8,651 nucleotides of DNA from Nitrososphaeraceae archaeon (GTDB lineage Archaea > Thermoproteota > Nitrososphaeria > Nitrososphaerales > Nitrososphaeraceae): contig JAICQW010000071.1 of assembly GCA_025937665.1 (NCBI GenBank), positions 1 to 8,651 of the forward strand. Direction: 5' to 3'. The position numbers and the translations under genes are program-made. The number at the start of each line of letters is the position of its first letter. The first letter of the stretch is position 1. The notes below the pieces were generated by a model. It saw nothing but the letters and a program-made list of their open reading frames with translations, was not told the DNA's origin and searched no databases. Below are positions 5,859 through 8,651 of the stretch, one piece after another.

Positions 5859-7013
5859 TCACTTTGCATATTCCATTACTATGGATTTTAGATCCTTTAA
5901 GGATACTGAAACGCCGTTAGATTTGTTAAGATAATGTGCCGCTTTTACACTATTTGTGATTACCCCATCATATTCCTCACGGGATAACAGAGGTGATAAA
6001 CAAGTACATGCATCACAAATTATGTTTGCACCTGAATTTTCAAGTATCTTGGCCATACCAGATTTGCACGATTTTTCATAGACTGATCGGGCACAAAAGA
6101 TCATACATTTTTTGGAAAATTTCTTACCCGCAATCATCTTGGACAATAGCTCGAGTTCGTACAAACCTAGTTGAGGACTCCCTAAGGCAATTACATCTCC
6201 AGAATCTGTAGTATTGAGTTCATCGATTACTGATTTTTCTTCTTCTTTTCCAAATGTTATAGTTTCTTCATGTGTATCCCTACTGGAGAACATTCCACAG
6301 GCACCTGATGTGCCCAAAGCAGCGGATAAAGATTTAGTTTTATACATATCTATGTTACTAATGTCAGAACCAAAAGAAACGCAACTTTCTTTTACAGATT
6401 TACCAGAAAAATACCCCAATACTCCATAATCCAATTCCGTTTTTAGCTCCTTGTCGATCTTAATTCTTATTTTAGGATCTCTTGTACTATCTATTCTGAG
6501 ATCAGAATAGGGTGCCTTACCAGTTATCGCACTAGCCAGTGCGCTGAGGGAACTTTCTTTGTTTGTTCGCAGACCAAATACTGAATTTGCCATTACGGCC
6601 GCATTACTTTCTGCAAAACTGACACTATGTCCACTTTCTGGTAATTGAAATAGTTCATACGGTATACATGAGAACGAAGGTATAGAGCCCATCTTCTCAT
6701 ATGCTTTGGCTATTTTGCCTTGCTGTTTATGGAAGTTACTAGATAAATTATTCTGTTGATGACTGTCATATCCCATTGGATTTATTGTAGTAGGAACTAC
6801 AAATTGCGCTTCTTCACTATACCTTGTCAAAAACTCTACTCCAGCGTCACCAATTGTGTTGTAGTTAACACCTGAAAGATGGACCCATTCTACTGGAATT
6901 AGTTTTTCTGCATTGGTCGCTTTGCCTATTGATAGCAATATCTTATATGCCGTTGAGATAGAGCTGCCATTCTTTCCATTCAGGGAGTCCTCTTCTTCTC
7001 TAGTTAAATCCAC
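5859..7013 (-). CDS. Phosphomevalonate dehydratase large subunit (PMDh-L; aconitase X catalytic domain, DUF521)
   Basis: The 384 residues follow the aconitase X pattern end to end: LTREEEDSLNGKNG (3-16), HLSGVNYNTIGDAG (45-58), PTTINPMGYD (74-83), IPSFSCIPYE (111-120), FAESNAAVMANSVFGLRTNKES (133-154) and ITNSVKAAHY (352-361). Family enzymes bind an Fe-S cluster through cysteines. Cys116 (SCIPY) and Cys336 (CDACTC, with Cys338 nearby) are in place, but the motif I recall as GCPH is GSPQ here (278-281), so a usual cluster ligand appears to be Ser279. Extra cysteines (239, 303, 307, 316) are present. With PMDh-S it should dehydrate 5-phosphomevalonate for isoprenoid synthesis in the cytoplasm. 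The start is GTG at 7013, supported by the family N-terminus and a TATA-like box about 27 bases upstream. It is the first gene of a two-gene operon and is divergent from the DUF2024 gene. Confidence 0.9.
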   Translation of the reverse strand: MDLTREEEDSLNGKNGSSISTAYKILLSIGKATNAEKLIPVEWVHLSGVNYNTIGDAGVEFLTRYSEEAQFVVPTTINPMGYDSHQQNNLSSNFHKQQGKIAKAYEKMGSIPSFSCIPYELFQLPESGHSVSFAESNAAVMANSVFGLRTNKESSLSALASAITGKAPYSDLRIDSTRDPKIRIKIDKELKTELDYGVLGYFSGKSVKESCVSFGSDISNIDMYKTKSLSAALGTSGACGMFSSRDTHEETITFGKEEEKSVIDELNTTDSGDVIALGSPQLGLYELELLSKMIAGKKFSKKCMIFCARSVYEKSCKSGMAKILENSGANIICDACTCLSPLLSREEYDGVITNSVKAAHYLNKSNGVSVSLKDLKSIVMEYAK

Positions 7014-7035
7014 AAAGATAATGAAATTGCTGACC

Positions 7036-7045
7036 TATAATAATT
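7036..7045 (-). promoter_or_regulatory. TATA-like box for the PMDh operon
   Basis: Minus-strand AATTATTATA is centred about 27 bases upstream of the GTG at 7013, giving an essentially leaderless operon mRNA. Confidence 0.5.
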
Positions 7046-7087
7046 ATGACTGCATATGAAATTGATCATTTTTTGCAGGTATTGAAT

Positions 7088-7097
7088 AGAATAAATA
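7088..7097 (+). promoter_or_regulatory. TATA-like box for the DUF2024 gene
   Basis: GAATAAATAG is centred about 28 bases upstream of the ATG at 7121, again implying a leaderless mRNA. It lies 43 bases from the oppositely directed PMDh promoter, in a 107-base divergent control region. Confidence 0.45.
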
Positions 7098-7120
7098 GAG
7101 ACTGTTAGTACAATACTTGC

Positions 7121-7381
7121 ATGGAATGTGCAGTATATGATACCTATGTAACAAAAAAAGATGGAAAGATTATGCACTTTGACGTTATCGTGGAATCTTC
7201 AACTCCACATGAAAAGGCAATAGAATACGGAAAGGAGTATCTCAAAGATGCTGGTCAAGATGGTCAGTCGATGACTCAGGAGGAATGTCAATTCTGTCAC
7301 GTCCAAGAAGCTCCAAAGATAGTTGAAGACAGCATACAAAAATCCGGGTACTTTATACAAAAGATGGAAGGATGTCCCTAA
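7121..7381 (+). CDS. DUF2024 family protein (function unknown)
   Basis: The 86 residues fit the DUF2024 family as I know it: VYDTYVTKKDGKIMHFDVIV near the N-terminus (5-24), a central helix (HEKAIEYGKEYLKDAG, 30-45), ECQFCHVQEAP (55-65) and the C-terminal SGYFIQKMEGCP. Cys56, Cys59 and His60 are arranged like a metal or redox site, and Cys85 near the end could complete it; that is inference. There is no signal peptide or membrane segment, so the protein should be cytoplasmic. The ATG start at 7121 agrees with the family N-terminus and with a TATA-like box 28 bases upstream. It stands alone, divergent from the PMDh operon, and is followed by a T-rich stretch. The family has no established biochemical role that I know of. 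Confidence 0.85.
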   Translation: MECAVYDTYVTKKDGKIMHFDVIVESSTPHEKAIEYGKEYLKDAGQDGQSMTQEECQFCHVQEAPKIVEDSIQKSGYFIQKMEGCP

Positions 7382-7425
7382 TAAATTAGGATTAGATCCA
7401 TTCCTAAAAATTAAAACTCCCACTA

Positions 7426-7440
7426 ATTTTTATTTTTTCT
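7426..7440 (+). terminator. Oligo-T terminator after the DUF2024 gene
   Basis: The plus strand carries ATTTTTATTTTTTCT about 45 bases after the stop codon. Archaeal RNA polymerase terminates at such T-tracts without needing a hairpin, and none is evident here. Confidence 0.5.
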
Positions 7441-7544
7441 GTTACTGTTATAATAGACTCACTTGATATTTCCTGACAATGTATTTGTTGCCAGATATTA
7501 TTTTCAATGAGAAAGTCGCTTTATTTACTCTGTATGTCAGACTG

Positions 7545-8534
7545 TTAGTTTTTCTCATAGAGAAAACAAGAGACATCATGATTTGTTTCCTTTCTTTCTA
7601 ATTCTGGTTCCTTTTTACAAATTTCCATACTATAAGGACATCTATTGAAAAATTTACAACCACTTTCTGCAGGAATCGAATCAAAATTCTTGATTCTAAT
7701 GACTTTCTGCTTGTCTATATTTTCAAACTTTGGTTCAGATATGGCGTCTAATAATGCCTGGGTATAGGGGTGTAAAGGATTGGATAATACTGTATCTATC
7801 GGACCGCTTTCAACTATCTTGCCTGCATACATGACAGAGATCTCATCTCCAATGTATCTTGATGTTGCCAAATCATGGGTGATGTAGAATATCGTTATGT
7901 TACGACTAACACTTAATTGCTTTACTATTTGGAGTATTTGAGCCCTAATTGAAACATCAAGCATAGAAACAGGTTCATCAGCTATGATTAATCTAGGTTC
8001 AATGACAAGCGATCTAGCAATTGCAACTCTTTGTCTTTCACCCCCAGATAGCATATGAGGATACTTCTCAGCAAATTCTACTGATGGTTTAAGATTTACA
8101 TCATCTAATACAGCATGTATTTTATTAGTACGTTCTTCGTTTGAGTAATTTTTATAAAATATATCAATCGGTTCCTTTATGATATCAAAGACTTTCATCA
8201 ATGGATTCAGAGAACTATACGGATCTTGGTGAATCATCTGAGCCTGTTTGCGATAATTCCAAAGATCTTTACCGTTCTTATTGGTGATATTACTCCCGTT
8301 AAATATAATTGAACCTGAATCCGGATCAATTGCTCGTAGAATTATTCTGGCCAATGTAGATTTCCCAGAACCTGATTCACCCACCAAAACAGAAACACGC
8401 CCTTCTGGAATATTTAGGCTGACACCGTCTAATGCCTTTTTGTAATACTTTTTTCTTGAACTCACGAATGAGAGAATACTCTTATTAACTGGGAAATATT
8501 TTTTAACGTCTTGTACTTCTAAAATATTCTTCAA
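7545..8534 (-). CDS. dppF: Oligopeptide/dipeptide ABC transporter ATP-binding protein (DppF/OppF type)
   Basis: The 329-residue ATPase would energise uptake of peptides or related solutes at the membrane. All nucleotide-binding motifs are intact: Walker A GESGSGKST (52-60), Q-loop with Gln103 in HQDPYSSLNP, signature LSGGERQRVAIARSL (162-176), Walker B LIIADEP with Glu187, D-loop (MLDVS) and switch His220 in YITHD. The C-terminal extension is that of the oligopeptide subgroup, with HPYTQALLDAIS (255-266) and four cysteines (293, 299, 306, 323; CKFFNRCPYSMEIC, later SCF) in the pattern linked to an Fe-S site in DppD/DppF proteins. The start is TTG at 8534, and the ILEVQDVKKYFPV N-terminus fits the family. 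A TATA-like box about 30 bases upstream suggests its own promoter. No permease or DppD partner is visible, since the window ends about 115 bases upstream. Nickel or another solute is possible. Confidence 0.92.
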   Translation of the reverse strand: MKNILEVQDVKKYFPVNKSILSFVSSRKKYYKKALDGVSLNIPEGRVSVLVGESGSGKSTLARIILRAIDPDSGSIIFNGSNITNKNGKDLWNYRKQAQMIHQDPYSSLNPLMKVFDIIKEPIDIFYKNYSNEERTNKIHAVLDDVNLKPSVEFAEKYPHMLSGGERQRVAIARSLVIEPRLIIADEPVSMLDVSIRAQILQIVKQLSVSRNITIFYITHDLATSRYIGDEISVMYAGKIVESGPIDTVLSNPLHPYTQALLDAISEPKFENIDKQKVIRIKNFDSIPAESGCKFFNRCPYSMEICKKEPELERKETNHDVSCFLYEKN

Positions 8535-8560
8535 GAATTAGTGGTAATGAAAACAAAATG

Positions 8561-8569
8561 TAATTTAAA
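8561..8569 (-). promoter_or_regulatory. TATA-like box for the dppF-like gene
   Basis: Minus-strand TTTAAATTA is centred about 30 bases upstream of the TTG at 8534 and is close to the archaeal TATA consensus. It suggests that this ATPase gene can be transcribed independently of any transporter genes beyond the window edge. Confidence 0.45.
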
Positions 8570-8651
8570 CGATTTGTAGATACAAGTTCAAATCTATTCC
8601 GACTTTAGTTGATAATTTGGAGAAATTTGGACAAAGTTACCATGACCAATA

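Noticed and set aside
5859..7013. Reading the DUF521/DUF126 pair as a hydroxyproline or generic aconitase X dehydratase
   Set aside because: Separate large and small subunits in an archaeon fit phosphomevalonate dehydratase of the archaeal mevalonate pathway better, and no proline-metabolism gene is nearby.
8578..8651. Short minus-strand frames at the right edge that might be the end of an upstream transporter gene
   Set aside because: The frames that are open from the edge end after 14-18 codons with no recognisable transporter motif, so no gene can be supported.
8642..8651. ATG at 8642 on the plus strand as the start of a further gene
   Set aside because: Only three codons are inside the window, and no convincing TATA box lies about 25 bases upstream.

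Overview
The window looks like chromosomal DNA from a mesophilic ammonia-oxidising-type archaeon (Thaumarchaeota/Nitrososphaeria). The grounds are: low GC; a minus-strand archaeal SRP (7S) RNA with paired 5' and 3' ends; a Dph2-type diphthamide enzyme; the two subunits of phosphomevalonate dehydratase from the archaeal mevalonate pathway; an Lrp/AsnC regulator; many TTG/GTG starts; and TATA-like boxes about 25-30 bases before start codons, implying leaderless or near-leaderless mRNAs. The taxon is inferred from gene content, not from a database match.

Layout. Positions 2-688 (+) hold the C-terminal part of a glycogen debranching enzyme that begins outside the window. Next is dph2 (763-1767, +). 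A 690-base stretch without protein genes follows; it holds the SRP RNA (about 1795-2113, -) and a compact palindromic element (2238-2292). A Ncs6/TtuA-family tRNA thiolation enzyme (2456-3418, -) is divergent from an Lrp/AsnC regulator (3550-4029, +). A 71-residue zinc-ribbon protein (4053-4268, -) converges on the regulator. hemD (4351-5217, -) comes next. A roughly 230-base gap with a 64-base hairpin (5357-5420) separates hemD from the PMDh-S/PMDh-L pair (5446-5853 and 5859-7013, -), which is divergent from a DUF2024 gene (7121-7381, +). The window ends with an oligopeptide/dipeptide ABC transporter ATPase of the DppF/OppF type (7545-8534, -).

How the genes work together. Most are independent housekeeping functions: translation fidelity (diphthamide on EF2, tRNA 2-thiolation), protein targeting (SRP), tetrapyrrole synthesis (HemD) and isoprenoid lipid synthesis (PMDh). 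Only PMDh-L/PMDh-S form a clear operon and a single enzyme. Nearly every other gene has its own plausible promoter. I see no CRISPR array, insertion sequence, phage gene or defence island.

The most interesting parts are non-coding: the palindromic element with interleaved direct repeats, the hairpin after the PMDh operon, and an SRP RNA Alu domain that seems to lack the usual UGUNR turn. One protein oddity also stands out: the PMDh large subunit reads GSPQ where the family usually has GCPH.
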